In this document: positions 22,804 to 35,331 of the stretch, in pieces
Layout: every line of letters begins with the position of its first letter
Numbering within the stretch: position 1 is the stretch's first letter
Assembly: GCA_011634665.1 (NCBI GenBank)
Contig: WAEK01000011.1
Location: 1,234,501 to 1,298,500, forward strand
DNA from: Mortierella sp. BCC40632
Taxonomy: Eukaryota > Mortierellomycota > Mortierellomycetes > Mortierellales > Mortierellaceae
Direction: 5' to 3'
Length of the DNA stretch: 64,000 bases
The notes under the pieces: generated by a model
The model's database searches: none
Told to the model about the DNA's origin: nothing
What the model saw: the letters and a program-made list of their open reading frames with translations, nothing else
Translations under genes and position numbers: made by a program

Positions 22804-23229
22804 TTAGTAAGGTATACAACGATCATGCTGATGTAGGCGTTGTCAGGGCAATACTCACGAAATATCTTTGCGTGTCCCTCGATTTGGGAGCTGAGACAGT
22901 GCTGAGGGTCTCAATCCAGCCCCTCCCCGAAAGGCGACCCTTGATCCAACTTTTCTACACAAAAACAAGTACCAACCAAGTATCATCGACTCGAATGAAG
23001 AAAACCATGTCTGGTCCCAGATGACTTGAACTATGGAAAGTAAAATGGTGTGACAGATATGTTGCTGCGGGTTATTCTGTGGTTGAGATGGGCATCCATA
23101 AACTCCTCCATCGACATTACCGCGTTTTTTGTGCCTTGCTCAAATCCAGGCTCACTCCGACCAACAACTATCACTTGCCGACGAGAGCTGGACACATAAA
23201 AGAGATGGGAGGCTGGTGCAGTCACTTAG

Positions 23230-25300
23230 ATAGAGGTCGGGCATTGAATGTCTCGTTGAAGCCTGCATCGTGAACTATTGAAAGACAGATCTCCCCAAGA
23301 CAAACCTGAAAACCCTAGATATTCAAGGAATTGGGGCTATCTTTCAAGCCAGAACCTGAGCTCTCGACCCAGAAGAGTGTGTTGACACAATGCCCTGTGC
23401 CACACGTAACCATAGCAAGCTGATGCAGACCAATCTCTCGGAACGCATAGAGGATAGGTGAGAGCAATGGCCGAACAGGGTTCACAAAGACTGACTCTGA
23501 CCTGAAGGTGTCACTAAGGCTGTCGCCCAGGATCTGTGTCTCATCGTAGTTAATGAGCTGTCAAGTATTGTCCCTGATCATCGGTAGACATCCACGGTCT
23601 ACAAGTCGTGTCTTCGTACTCTCAAAACATCGCTAAGGTAGATTGGGGGTGAGAGCTTGCGACGTTCAATCTGACCGCGGAGTTTGCAGAATAGTGTGTT
23701 GAAATGACTTCAAACAGAACATGCGGACGTATATGAAGCAGAGCCCAACGTGCTCTGGTAAAGTAATTGAAGAAAAGAAGCCGGGAGAGGAACAGCAAGA
23801 GTGTGATCTTCCGTACAAAGTGGCTGTTGGCTTCGGAGTCCACGACCGTGGAAGAGTCCTGGAGGTCCTTCAGGTGTCTGCGAGCGGGGTTGCGAAGAGT
23901 CATCATAGTTGAAGAGCCTTAGTCACCATCAGCAAGATTGAGGTAGAATCTCCAGTGCTGAGATAGAAGCTTCATCACAGCATGGGTCTTGCCACAACCT
24001 TTGTTGGTACAAATGGAGAAAGTTGTTGGCCAGAGTGTAACTGAGATGATTGCTGTCGTCCACAAAATGTGTGTTGCAGCCAACTTGCCAGAGACACCAA
24101 AGACAGGTACTTTGCTTGAAAGGTGAAAGGACCAGCCAGGCCCAAGAAAATGAAAGTCAAAGTACGCGAAAATAGAGATGTTCGGGAACGACCAACGCCT
24201 TGGCTTAATCGTACGCCTTTTCACAGTTGGGGTGTACTTAATCTTCTCTTGACTGGGCACAAAATCATTGTCATCATCTGACGCAGCGGCCGTACTATTC
24301 GACTCAATAGATTCCCTCTTAGCAGGCCCGCTGAGGAATCCGGTTGCTTTGGATCGTCCTGGCCTGGTTGACTATGTCTTGAGGGATTCATATCTAGGGG
24401 GCCACTAAAAGAAGTGATATTGTGATGTCGAGTAGAAGGATGCTGCGCGATCAAGGCAGTTTAAGGAAGTTGATTCTCCTTATCATACTGTATCGATTGT
24501 CCTCCTGAACGAGCTCAAGAATGGATCCAGCTGTCAGGTAGGGTTGGGTCAGGGAAATCCTCGAGCAATAGACTCGGTCGAGTATCAGGTGTTTTTCCGA
24601 GTCCACGATGTCATGTTCTTGGTAAACCCTGAATATGTCCGCTAGTGGCGGGCAACGCTCCTTGTCCTTTCGCAAACGCGTCGCAATGTTTTGATGTCCG
24701 TAATTGATTTGATGTCAGCATAAAAGTCGCCCTTGTAAAAGAAAGGGTGCGATGTTAGAACCACCACCACCACCACCAAAAAAAAAAAAAAAAAAAAAAG
24801 AGAGACAAGAGAGCACGAGTGATCTCATTCCAGACGGTAGCGTGCTGGGATGAGAGCCATCCGAGTGGTAGCCAGGCAGTGAAGTCAATGGGCACGAAGG
24901 CACGAGTGATGCACCACGAATGGAACAAAGGAAGAAAAAAGTAAGGATAGTAGGAAACAAACTCATGCTGGCAGAATAATCAGCAAGATGCGTCTCATTA
25001 CCATGTGGTGGAGAGCGTTGGACGATGATGTGCATTGTTTCTTGATGCCCCTTTGAAGACATCAGTTCTGTCATTGGTCAGGTCAAACTCTATCTTGGTT
25101 TCTGTCGCGATCAGGGAATAGGGTTTATTGACCCGCAACGACTGGATGTGACGCGCCAGACAGTGAGCTTATCTACAGCATGGTCATCAAATTCAGGCGA
25201 CTTCTCGGGCTTGATGAGCTTCTTGATGTCACCAATAGTCCTCGTTTGGTGCAGTCTTGACAGAGAACACGTCTCCATCAACGAGTAAAGATATTGTCTG
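23230..25300 (-). pseudogene. Crinkler (CRN)-type effector, copy 1, degenerate
   Basis: Header domain at ~24990-25300: LVDGDVFSVKT near the start, KKLIKPEKSPEFDD, DKLTVWRV, and the domain-ending HIIVQR, spread over at least three frames. The body follows at ~24720-23240: GSILELV, FGVSG, then GCGKTHAV after a probable intron (23999-24088), so the Walker A motif is split. A further part (23340-23440) reads HQLAMVTCGTGHCVNTLFW, present here but missing from copies 2 and 3. Known Crinklers pair a ubiquitin-like header with a P-loop NTPase and a variable C-terminal domain, often nuclease- or kinase-like, and are thought to act in nuclei. Multiple frameshifts and stops make this copy non-coding. 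The intron has a GC donor. Confidence 0.8.
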
Positions 25301-25469
25301 GCATGTTGCTCAGGTAAAGGAAAGGCAGGTAGCAAAGGGAGAGGAACAGGTGGCAAATGAATGTGAGAGCGTGGGAACAGCATATCACGAGTGACAAAAC
25401 TGCGTTTGTGATAAGACTGCCCACTGCTCTACACTTTCTCTCCACTTTCACCCCCCTCTCCTCCTTTCT

Positions 25470-25548
25470 TTCCTCCATCAATCACCTCTTCTTCCTCCAT
25501 CAATCATCTCTTCTCTCCTCCATCAATCACTCTTTCTCTCTCCCTCTC
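25470..25548. repeat. CT-rich tandem repeat (ctcctccatcaatcac-type units)
   Basis: Three imperfect units of ~28 bp containing tcctccatcaatca, in the pyrimidine-rich region upstream of the next gene. Confidence 0.8.
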
Positions 25549-25649
25549 ACACACTCATTACTTGCCACTCCCACTCACTTGCGCTCATTCACTACTCTGA
25601 CACCGAACTGCAGATTTGACAATCAAGTAAGCCGATTCCATTGTGTCTC

Positions 25650-25895
25650 TTTTTCCACTCCATCTCTTATTGCCCGACATTCAGCCCGTGCACGTCCTCT
25701 GAAGGTCTCAATGGAAACGAGTGCGTCTCGTTCAAGACCAACTGCAATTCAGTCCGCGTGTTACTCCCTGTCTGTCCCTCAATTCGAGGCATTCTCCACT
25801 CCGTCTCTTATTGCCAACTTTTAGCCCGTGCACGTACTTTGATATTCAACCCACATGTTACATCCTATCTGCCTTCCAATGAGAAACCCTTCGCT
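25650..25895. repeat. Imperfect tandem duplication, ~140-bp period, upstream of a nuclease-like gene
   Basis: The block around 25655-25697 (ccactccatctcttattgcc ... cagcccgtgcacgt) recurs at 25797-25838, and gcaattcagtccgcgtgttac at ~25742 recurs as an attcaacccacatgttac variant at ~25842. It lies just upstream of the chosen start at 25956, so it is likely leader or promoter sequence. Confidence 0.75.
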
Positions 25896-25955
25896 AGAAT
25901 ATTGCAGAACATACTACATATTGCTTTACTACTTCACGACTACATAGACCTTGTG

Positions 25956-28188
25956 ATGCGTAAGATTCCAGAGACCTTGAAAAGAGTACCCTGTGATGCC
26001 TGGAAGGACGAGATTGATGTGAAGAAGGCGGGAGCTGATTATTTCCTGTCGTTCCAAGACAAGCCTAAGTTCAACCCTAAGGACTATATTTCCTTCCGTG
26101 GATTGGAACTGTCCGAGGCACAGAGGGTCCTTCCAGCCGAATGGGCATCGTGGATTCAGGTCATGAGGGCGAGCGTTCACGAACATGTAAAAAGAAGAGC
26201 AAGATCAGCACCGATCATGACTGTCGACGACGTATTTAATTTTTACAAGAAAAGGATCATCGATCACCACGAGCTACAAATTCTCAGGGCATCCTCCCAA
26301 CAAATCGTGGATGGTGGACATGTGTTGGCGTCACTTCTCCAAGGCCGTAAGAGAACTCCAATAGCCATTGGAGCTAATATGTTTGTTGATTTGCTCATAG
26401 TTAACCTGTCTCATTCTACACTTTCTTAGGACTCAGCTCACCATTCAAATCACTATTTATGTTCGTTTTCATTTTAGAACTGGAGTTTGAAAGAAAACGG
26501 AAGGCGACAGGGTCGGAGACAGTATTCAAGTCCAAGAGCCGTAAGAAAGCAGTCTGTGGAGAGTCGAAAGTCACCAAGCACAAGGTTCATACAGAGAGCC
26601 GGACACGCCGATACAAATTGCTGGATAGGAACCTTTTCTGGCAGCTTCGGTCCGGTCGGACGGTGGAGACTGTATTGTTTGAAGCAAGTCTACAGTCAAC
26701 ATCTCCAACAAGGTATTGCTATTCTGATTTTCTTTGTTGGCTATAGTACAATACCGCGAACGTCCACTGACAAAAATCCTCTTCAATAGTATCTGTTCAT
26801 ATGTTATCGATATAGATTGTAGAACCACAAAAGCTCTGTTTGATGATGCCGAATGGGACGAGATACTCGCCAAGGCTCGATTCGACCTTCCTGAACTTCC
26901 CCGATCGACCCTCGTCTTCCTCGATAGACTCAGGCAGAGCGTTCTTCAAGGCAAGCATCCGAATTTCGTCCCGCTACCTGATCCTGGCATAACGGATCAA
27001 AAAGATCTTGCAGACTGTATACTCGCGCAAAAAACAGCGGCAAAATGGTATGGAGCTCTATTCTCTCTGCCCCCCTCGTTGCCATGGATTTTTGTTTGCA
27101 TTAGGTCTCCTTTCTCATTTTTGTTTTCATTTTTACAGGAACTTTCTCTATCGCAAGGAACCCTCGCCATTTGTTGTGAACGATTTGTCGGAAGCATGGT
27201 GGGCCCGTGAGTCCTGGGCTGCGCTCCATGACTTGTTGAGTGATGTGCCTTCAATCTTTATGGTCGATGGAGATAAGCGCGGACTGGACAGCTCTCGAAG
27301 AAGAAACATGAGTCAGTTCAATCCTGAAGAGCCTGTTCGCAGACGATGCGGGAAGAAGATGGACCTAATATGTCGGGATGAACAACTCTTTCATGACTGG
27401 ATGGTAGTAGAGAGAATGCGGCATTGGGATCCACAGTCAACAGAACTTCTGAAAGAGTTTGGCTGTGATGTACTGCGTGAGATGGTGATGATTGCGCATA
27501 ATAGGATGTTCGAGGTTTCGGCGGCTTTTCGGCACTCATGTGTCTTTTTCGGAGGATACACTGGCGGTAAGGAAAAAGCATACTTTGTGCATGAGTACCT
27601 GTACCACAATGAAGTCAGGTCCCAGTTAATGTTCTCCACTTTGCTTGATCAATAGATACTGGCTTTGGTTTCTTTCAACTGCACCCTGCAACAGAGAAGT
27701 CATACGTACTCATGTTAGAACGTCAGAAGCTCTACACTTTGCCGCGCACAATAACCAATATGCAAGAACCGTTTAAAGGTCTCGTCAAGCTCCTTCGGAT
27801 CAGAGTATGTGATTTTTTTCCTCTTTTGCCATTTGATGATAGGATCGCAAGTCTGTTACATCCAACACTTTTCCAATACCCATTCCTATTTCATGATGAT
27901 GAGCAGACAGCTGTGAAATCGACTATTGAAAATTACCGCCAGCTTTACGGTGAGAAACGTTCTTCCGAGGATCTCGAGGATCAGGACCAAGAAGGGGAAA
28001 CAGATCTTGCCTGGATGACTGAAGATCCTGTTGGACCATTTGATCCCAACATTGTTGTGTCTTCACCGCCCATTGGCCCCTTCGACCTGTCTAATATCCT
28101 CCGGCCAGGGCCAGAATATGGCGATGAGGAGGAGGGGTTTGCATATGATAACGACGGAGAGAATCCAAACGTTCATGATTGCTCCTAA
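25956..28188 (+). CDS. Uncharacterised multi-exon protein, possible restriction-nuclease-like (PD-(D/E)XK) relative
   Basis: Five exons: 25956-26346, 26478-26712, 26790-27047, 27139-27566, 27656-28188. All four introns are GT-AG (131, 77, 91, 89 bp) and every junction keeps frame, giving 614 aa. This coherence is strong evidence for a real gene. The start at 25956 (MRKIPETLKR) is the first ATG close to conserved-looking sequence; the frame is open further upstream. The region around residues 340-372 (SSRRRN...RCGKKMDLICRD) resembles the pseudogene at 58.0-59.5 kb, whose GRKIDLFF is followed by a clear E-x-K. Here the E-x-K is not evident (VVERMRHW), so catalytic capacity is doubtful. The C terminus is acidic (LEDQDQEGE, YGDEEEG). 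I know of no assigned function. Position between two Crinkler-rich zones suggests an accessory or mobile family. Confidence 0.65.
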
Positions 28189-31100
28189 ATGCCCTTTGTT
28201 ACAGTACTCGCACCAACAACGACGCCTGGCCTAAATTTGTCCATGTCACTATAACCATTGCTTGATTGCATTTGTTGGTCCTTCAGTTCTCAAGTTACAG
28301 CTAGTTTGCTCTATACAGACTGACCATTTGGTAAAGTTTCGTCCCTTTTTGTGGCAGTCTTTGTTTCAAAAGCGGAATGGTGCATTTTCCAAAAGGCTGT
28401 TACATGAAGGGAATCCCGTCCCTAAATGATGGCAACAAGAAGGTCTTGTACACTCTGCGATTGCTGAATTGCCACTATTCACCTATGCGTTGGCGTGTCC
28501 AAAGAGCAACAAGAGGAAAAAAGAGTAGTTGTGTGTGCAAAAAAACCTCATCAGTCGGGTAAAATTAACTTGTCTCACGGCGGTCTTTCCCAACCTATGT
28601 TCTCTATTTGTGGGTGAACAGCCTAACTCCTACTGAACTATGCTTCAGTATGATAGGAATAGCAACCCCAGCCTTCTCTGCGAGAGTGGGATCCGCATTC
28701 GAGGGGTAGGTGAGTAGAGAGAGCAGGGGAAGCGAGTGGACAGCATTGGAAATTTTAACCGGTCATTACACCAATACGCTTTTGGGATCTAGAGGGCTAG
28801 GCAGGGCTTTGGAGCCTTGAGGAGAGGGTGGAGACTTGCGACGCTGGGTAGGACCGAATGGTCAGTCTCTTCTTGAAATGGTTTCGTGAAGAGTGGGTGT
28901 GATCGAAAGAAGATCGCAAACAAGTTGGCGGAGAGGTATAGAGGTGGGAGAGAGAAAGAGCGAAAGCTAAGAGAAACTGAATGCAATAAAGGATAATGCT
29001 CTTTTACGCGTTGCTGACCATGGCGCAATGCGAGATCTGGGCCTAAATAACAGGGCCACAAAAATATATATACCTTTACTTGAAAAGAACTCGCGCTGAG
29101 AGATCACTACCAACAGCTGACTCTTGTTCGCCTATTCTCTCTTCGCAGTCTACGTAAACCCACTGAATGTATGATTCGCAAGCTATATCCCTCTCTTCTG
29201 AAACCCTATCTTTTTTTTTTTTTTTTTTTTTTTTTGTTCATCACATGCGAAAGATCCATGATAAAGTGTTGTTCGAGTGTCTGCAGTGATTTTTTGCTAG
29301 GCGATATCATATTGAGATGGCTGTCAGTAGAACGGTCGTGGTCCTGTGTTACAGGTACTCTTTCTTTTTTTTAAGCCCGCCACAGGCTCATCAGCCGTAG
29401 TGTGCACTTCATCTAGCTTTGTTTCCTCGGCGAGCCAGCCCTCATGTCCTTTCTTTCTTATCATACAAAAAGTTGCAAGGAGAGGGACTCATGTTAGAAC
29501 CACGATATGTTTTTTCTTTCCACAAACAAAAACGCTCCACGACGTCTCGGTCACCAGTCTCTCGAAGGTAGATAGTCTCAGTAAGCGATGCCCCTTTACA
29601 ATCACTGTACCGCACGACTTAGGTATTAGGCGGATGAGGGCTCTGTTCTTAGATCTATTACTTTCACTCGCCACGTTGTCAAGACAATAGAAGAGGAGCT
29701 GATGCGTTTGATGGCCCATGACTGCCCCAAAGAACTGTTGTTGCAGCTTTGGCCGGGAGAAAATTGTAAGGAGGATTGAAGCTTTTTTTTTGGTCCAAAG
29801 CTAGCATGTTGTTGCGGACACAATACAAGGTCTTTTTCCTTGTGTTCACTTCAAAAAGATCCTTATGGTGGCTCGTCGGCGATTTTCCCTCTTTTATGCC
29901 AATCAGTTACGCAGCTGCGTACATGAGATTGGGAAATGAACGAAAAAGGATGAGTCGCACTGGGGTGTCCCTTTTTGTCAACAGCGGAACTAACGTCATT
30001 GTGGAGTATCCCAGGGTGAGAATATAAAAAGCGCGAGTAAATATTCGGGTCAGAAAGTGGAGATCTTATTTTCAAACATGGCTTGAAGTTGCTGTTGGTG
30101 AATAGTCAAGGGCCCCTTCTTTGGTATCCGGAGCCCTAAACACTCATTACCCTAGTTTTATGGGACTGGTTGCTTCTGTCCGCTGTTTCTCATCTCACGT
30201 GAAGGCCTCTTTGTTTATTGGGGGGGGGGGAGACTGCCTTACGCCGCCTGATTTTGTTAGTGAGGCCAGGGGTCAGGGACCTGACTGTGGCAAGGTAGGA
30301 TATCAGGCCGATTAGGGGAACACGAGTGTTGGAATGACACAAAATCACAGCAAGGTCAGCCAAAGAACGCTGAATTAGCCAGACTCAGGCATTTGGACCT
30401 CAGATCACGATGTGGTCGCCAGGTCAACTTGCTCATACCAGACATGACTAACAAACGGTGGGACAGCTCAGGAACATCACTGAAGAGAGTAGTTGCATGG
30501 CTCACTGAATGCCTCATCTTGACCAGCGTCGCTTCTTATGGAGCGTTACCACGATTTGAAAATACAGTACATTTTCTTAGAGATAAGGCCAGGAACATTT
30601 GCGAGGACAACCCTCAGTAGACAAAAGTCAAATCGAACTTGAATCTTCCTGGCCAGCCACACTGAATCATGGCGAAGGAGGGTCAGGGCAAGGAGGGCGA
30701 GTATTGATCGCGTACTGCTCCAAAGGAGTGACAGGTCGGTCCATGGATCACTTGAATCGCTTTCTCTATGCCGCTGGTCGGCTTTCTCGTATTCTTTTGT
30801 CCGGTTACTCTCTCTTCAAAGGGAATACATGGGCTACAGAGGCGAATGCAAGTGAGGCCCCATCGGACTCCATTTCTACTTTTTAAAAAGCGAGGCAAGG
30901 CAAGGCAAGGTCCCTGAAAGTGATCTCATGTCTGACTCGCGGAATGCTTGGCTGCTTTCATTACCCGGCGAATCATGGAGGAGAGGGGGAAAAAATATTT
31001 CTTCGCCTTACGCCGTGCCTACATTCGAAACATCTTTTGTCAGTAAGGAGGCCCCTATTCCCGTCTCCAGTGTTCTGTTCCATTACCCTTCTTCTACCCC

Positions 31101-32210
31101 TTTCCCATCCTTTCTTTCCAAACCCACCAGCCAAGTGAGGCTGGGTAGAGCAAGCAACGGCAGGCAAGGCTCCATTCCGTGCCCCTGTCCAGAATATATG
31201 TGGGCAACCGTTTATTGGATCTTCGCTCATAGCCTTGCAGCAACTTCAATGAGTTATATCAAGCCCCTGATGCTCAATACCTCTAGACGACCCAGCAGAC
31301 GGAAGGACATGATGCCACTAGTATACTATCTCCACAAGGCCGTCCTTTTCAAGCTCGCTCTATAAGAGATTGTCTGGACCGGGGGAAATAAGTCCAGGCT
31401 GGCCATATACTTTTCATTCATATATTCAGGGGGTGGCAGAGGTTAATGAAGGAAGAGAAAAGAAGCAAAAGAGAAGTGAAGAGAAACGAGAGGGAGAGAA
31501 GGAGAGATCAGAGCCAAGCTCAAATCCAAGCTAGAAGCTGCATGTATCGTTGCGCTCTCTTTCTCTGTCTGTCTGTCCGTCCTTCTTTCCCCCTTTCCCT
31601 CCCTCCCTCTCTCCCCTGTGTCTATACAGCCCTCTGCATCAACAATCTCGGTAAACCAGAGGACACAGGACATGAACAAGTACGAATACCGCTCTCCGCC
31701 TTGTCCTCCAGTCTGTTAACGAGCCCAGAGGCCCGTCGATAGCCGAGCTTTGTTGGGCATGCCCTTTGATCGGCGCCTTGACGTTCGACTATAAATCAAC
31801 GTCTCCTTCCCCTCGCACTTGCCTCTGTTTTCTCTGTTTACACACACCTCTTCTTCCTGCTGCTGCTTGCCTTCCACCTTCTCCGTGGTGCTTGTTTTCC
31901 ACCTCTTTTTTAATCCTTAGTGTTTTTCTCTGCATCTCTGATACCTACATGTTATTGTTGCCTTTGGGAAGGTGTAACACTGAGACCCACAGCCAGGCAC
32001 AGTTGTCTTTTGTACACCCTTTTTTTACCTCACAGGAATCGCCACACAACATCCAGCCACTCTTATCGTGTTTAAACTTTTGACTCTTTCACCTTTTGCC
32101 CGACTGGTTCAATTCTGCTGTGCCGTGCCGTTGGCTCCGCAACCCCATTTACTTCCGTCTCTCTTTCCTCTGCCCCACTCGCTACCGTCCGTGGTCTGCT
32201 TGTTTCGGGG
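28189..32210. other. 4-kb stretch without a supportable gene
   Basis: Contains a 28610-28670 segment shared with 62885-62942, including a hairpin ACTGAA-N6-TTCAGT; a 28750-28830 segment resembling 19570-19660; a T27 tract at ~29209-29235; a G10 run at ~30220-30230; and the pyrimidine-rich leader of the next gene at ~31540-32200. Short ORFs throughout lack motifs and splice partners. Confidence 0.5.
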
Positions 32211-35200
32211 ATGCGAAACTGGGCAGAGCTCCTGGACATCAACCTTCTCCGGCCAAGCACCTTTGAGCGACGGCACATCGAGACCCTTCCCCATCCCCGT
32301 CCCTTCTCTACGGTCTCTTTGCCCTCCTCACTGCCAGTGTCGTTGCCGAGTCGCTCCGCCTCTCACACTGCCCCTACTCAGACCTCGTCGTCCCATCCGC
32401 AGCAGCACTTTGTGACAGCCCGCACCACTCCAGCTCCTCTCCTTGACCGCATTACCTCACCCAGAGGTACAAACCACAATTCGCGACATCAACGCCACCG
32501 CTCAAGTCAACAGCCGCGGCGACAACAGTTCTTTCATCGCCATAATGCTTCTGAACCTTCTGTCGGTCTGTCTCCTACTGCAGCCCCTCTGCATATGACC
32601 AGCCATACGCCTACTCCTTCCACTTTTGCGCAAGCTAGCCAACAACCTTCGGCATCATGCGAGGTGCTCTCGTCATCGCTGGAAGCAACGCCGACGACGA
32701 ATTTGTCCGGACCGTCGACTTGGGCTTCAGGCTCGGGCTCGGGCTCAACTTCGGACCATGGCTCTAGCCCTGCGAGTTGGGCAGCAGCCCTCTTCCCCAC
32801 ACGATTCTTCTCGCCCCTTACCCCTCCTCCAGACGAGTCCATACCCACGCCAACTCCTGCTCCTGTTACTGCCTCTGTTGTTGCCTCTGCAAATAGCATG
32901 CCAACAGCCCCTGAGCCCATTAGTCCCACGCCTTTGGTCCACCTTGCCACGCGAGAGGATAACGTAGCAGCTCCACAAGAACAACGACAACACCAGCCAG
33001 GACACCGTACCTCCTTCTCTGTTGATAGACCTTCATCAGCTCAGACTCCGATCACAGGGGCCCGTCGATTCCTTCGACCGTTTTTCCGCCGTGGGTGCTC
33101 TTGGAACGGTGGTAGTGAACAAGGAGATCTCTCGCCAAATTCATGGTCTGAGTCATCCTCGAATGGAGTACAGAGCAATGGGGTCGGGATTGTTGTCTCG
33201 AGGTCACAGCAGGATCTTGGAGAAATAACAAGGAATGAGAATAGCGAACAGCAAACCCCGAGGGTGTTCAATCTAAAGCCAAGACCAGGAGCAGGCCTTG
33301 ACATGATGCCTCGCACGGATCGCCAACGGAGAGTACCAGTCATTGAAGACAGGGATGTGAACGAGTCTAGGAGGAGTGAACTTCAAGGTCCGCATCGACC
33401 TAAACAACAACACCAACAACTGCCCAATTTGGACCAGCAGGATGAAAACCACATCAGCCCTGAGGAAGGACAAGCTGGAGAGGCTTCTAGATCTGAAGGA
33501 GGAAGCATTCATGCATCTACGACGGTGACAAGCGATGCCCAGGGTGTCGAGGCAAATGAACGCACTGATACTTTGCCAGAGAGTGATCAAAGCATTACGC
33601 ACCAACAGGAGAGGACTTTGTCTACCGAATCTGTACCAATAGGCACTGTACCAGTCGATCGCGTTGTCTCTGCTTCAACCGAAGGCAGCCAAAACACAAA
33701 TCACCCCCCGCTCCTCTTTGCTTCCCCCGAGATGGCCCGCGAAGTGCGAAAGATCCATACCATTCGTCGGTACCTCAAAAAATTCATGTGTGTAATCGCG
33801 ACCATGCCCATAGTTGCTACCTTGGCTGTCCATAACCGGATAGAGCCTATGATGTGGTGGGTCTTTGTCTTACCGATGGTTGGTATCGCTGTTGCTATTG
33901 TCTGGATAAAGGTAAGAAACCCTTCACTTAGACTCCATTTTCGCATTTTCTATCCCATGTGACTTGGTATCCTCATTAACCTTCCTTACTCAACCAGCGC
34001 CTTGGACATAGGCTTCAACAGCTCGAGGAGGAGAATGCTCAGACCCGGTTCCTTATTCCAACACGTACTTCGACCGCAATCGCACGACTCAGGATTGCTG
34101 CTCTAAATAATGCAGACAATCAGGAACCACTACCTCCACCTGATTACCAGTCCTCGATCATCACACCCCCAGCCTATATTGTCCAGGCACCCCGAAAAGT
34201 CCCTAGCTACCGGTCACTCGAGAATCTCTTTTCGTTTGCCCGTAATATTGCTGGAAGAAGTGGCACTGGAGGCCATGGAGTAAACGGAATTAATAGTCAA
34301 GAGAGTCAGACGAGTACTCGCATGGCATCGGACGCGGCTGAGAACACAGAGGATCGATCTATTGAACGTGCGGGCTCAACACCAGTCAGTGGTCGTCTTG
34401 AGATGACCTCTTCACGGCAGCCGGGTGTTCCAGAGATTGTTTTGGTAATGGATGGTCAGGACCCTTCTGCTCACGCAACGATCATCAATATCGAATCAGG
34501 AGAGCTCACAATGAGCACACCTGAGAACATTGCTGCATCGAGAAAAATCAGGGCCAGAGATGCCGCTAGAAAGGTAGTTCAAAGTCAAGAAAGCGGCCCA
34601 GAGATGACAGAGATCAAAACTGAATTTGATCCGCAGCGGATCCAGGTCATTCTAGGAACCAAGCCAATTGAGTCATGCCTTAATTACAGCAACCAGACCC
34701 TTGTGCATCATGAAGACGACGACTCACAAGGTCTCTCTCCATCCAAAAAGACCATTGCGACCACAGCTCCAACTACCCATAGGGCCGCGGAGTCGGTGGA
34801 TACCACCAAGAGTATGGCAGACATGACCTTGAATTCGTGTGATCCGGGTAGCGACAGTATGTCAATGAGCTCAGGAACTACGGCAGTGATGATCGATATT
34901 CAACGCCGTTACAGGTCCCTGTCTCCTTCATCCTCCATTTCGTATGCCCCGACAATGACCACGACGGAACACGAGACATTATTGACATCCTTGAGTGGGG
35001 ATGAAGAGGAGTATGAAGGCAAGGGCAAGATCCCATCGATGCTTTCGGTAGAGAGCGACCTTTATGGGATGGCCAACCCCCATGCTGAAAGTTCACGGTC
35101 TGCAAGGACATCAGCTTCATATGATCGGGCACTTTCGCAAGAGGCGTCTCCTAGTGCATGTGCTAGCCATACGACACTCTTGGGTCAGAGTGGTGTCGTC

Positions 35201-35233
35201 GATATCAAGGGCAAGGCGCCTTGTCGTGATTGA
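32211..35233 (+). CDS. Predicted two-pass membrane protein with long disordered tails
   Basis: Exons 32211-33911 and 33998-35233. The 86-bp intron (GTAAGA donor, ACCAG acceptor, phase 0) gives 978 aa. Residues 1-500 are S/T/P/Q-rich and low in hydrophobics. Two hydrophobic segments, ~525-541 (FMCVIATMPIVATLAV) and ~547-565 (WWVFVLPMVGIAVAIVWI), are separated by a very short loop, so both long tails should lie on the same side. Directly after TM2 a charged helix follows (RLQQLEEEN), then PPPDY and PPAYI motifs of the PPxY type that could bind WW domains (a family-level rule, not proven here). The start is the first ATG after a ~600-bp pyrimidine-rich leader. No named domain is recognised. A very long A tract (~35288-35327) follows the stop. 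Confidence 0.75.
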
Positions 35234-35286
35234 GAGACTGAGTAAGAGGACAGGGAGCTGAGGGGATGGATGTTTAAAAAAGACGA

Positions 35287-35331
<45 letters not shown>

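Noticed and set aside
30393..31365. Several 75-145-codon ORFs in the 28-32 kb gap
   Set aside because: Overlapping frames with no conserved motif, no consistent splice sites and low-complexity ends.
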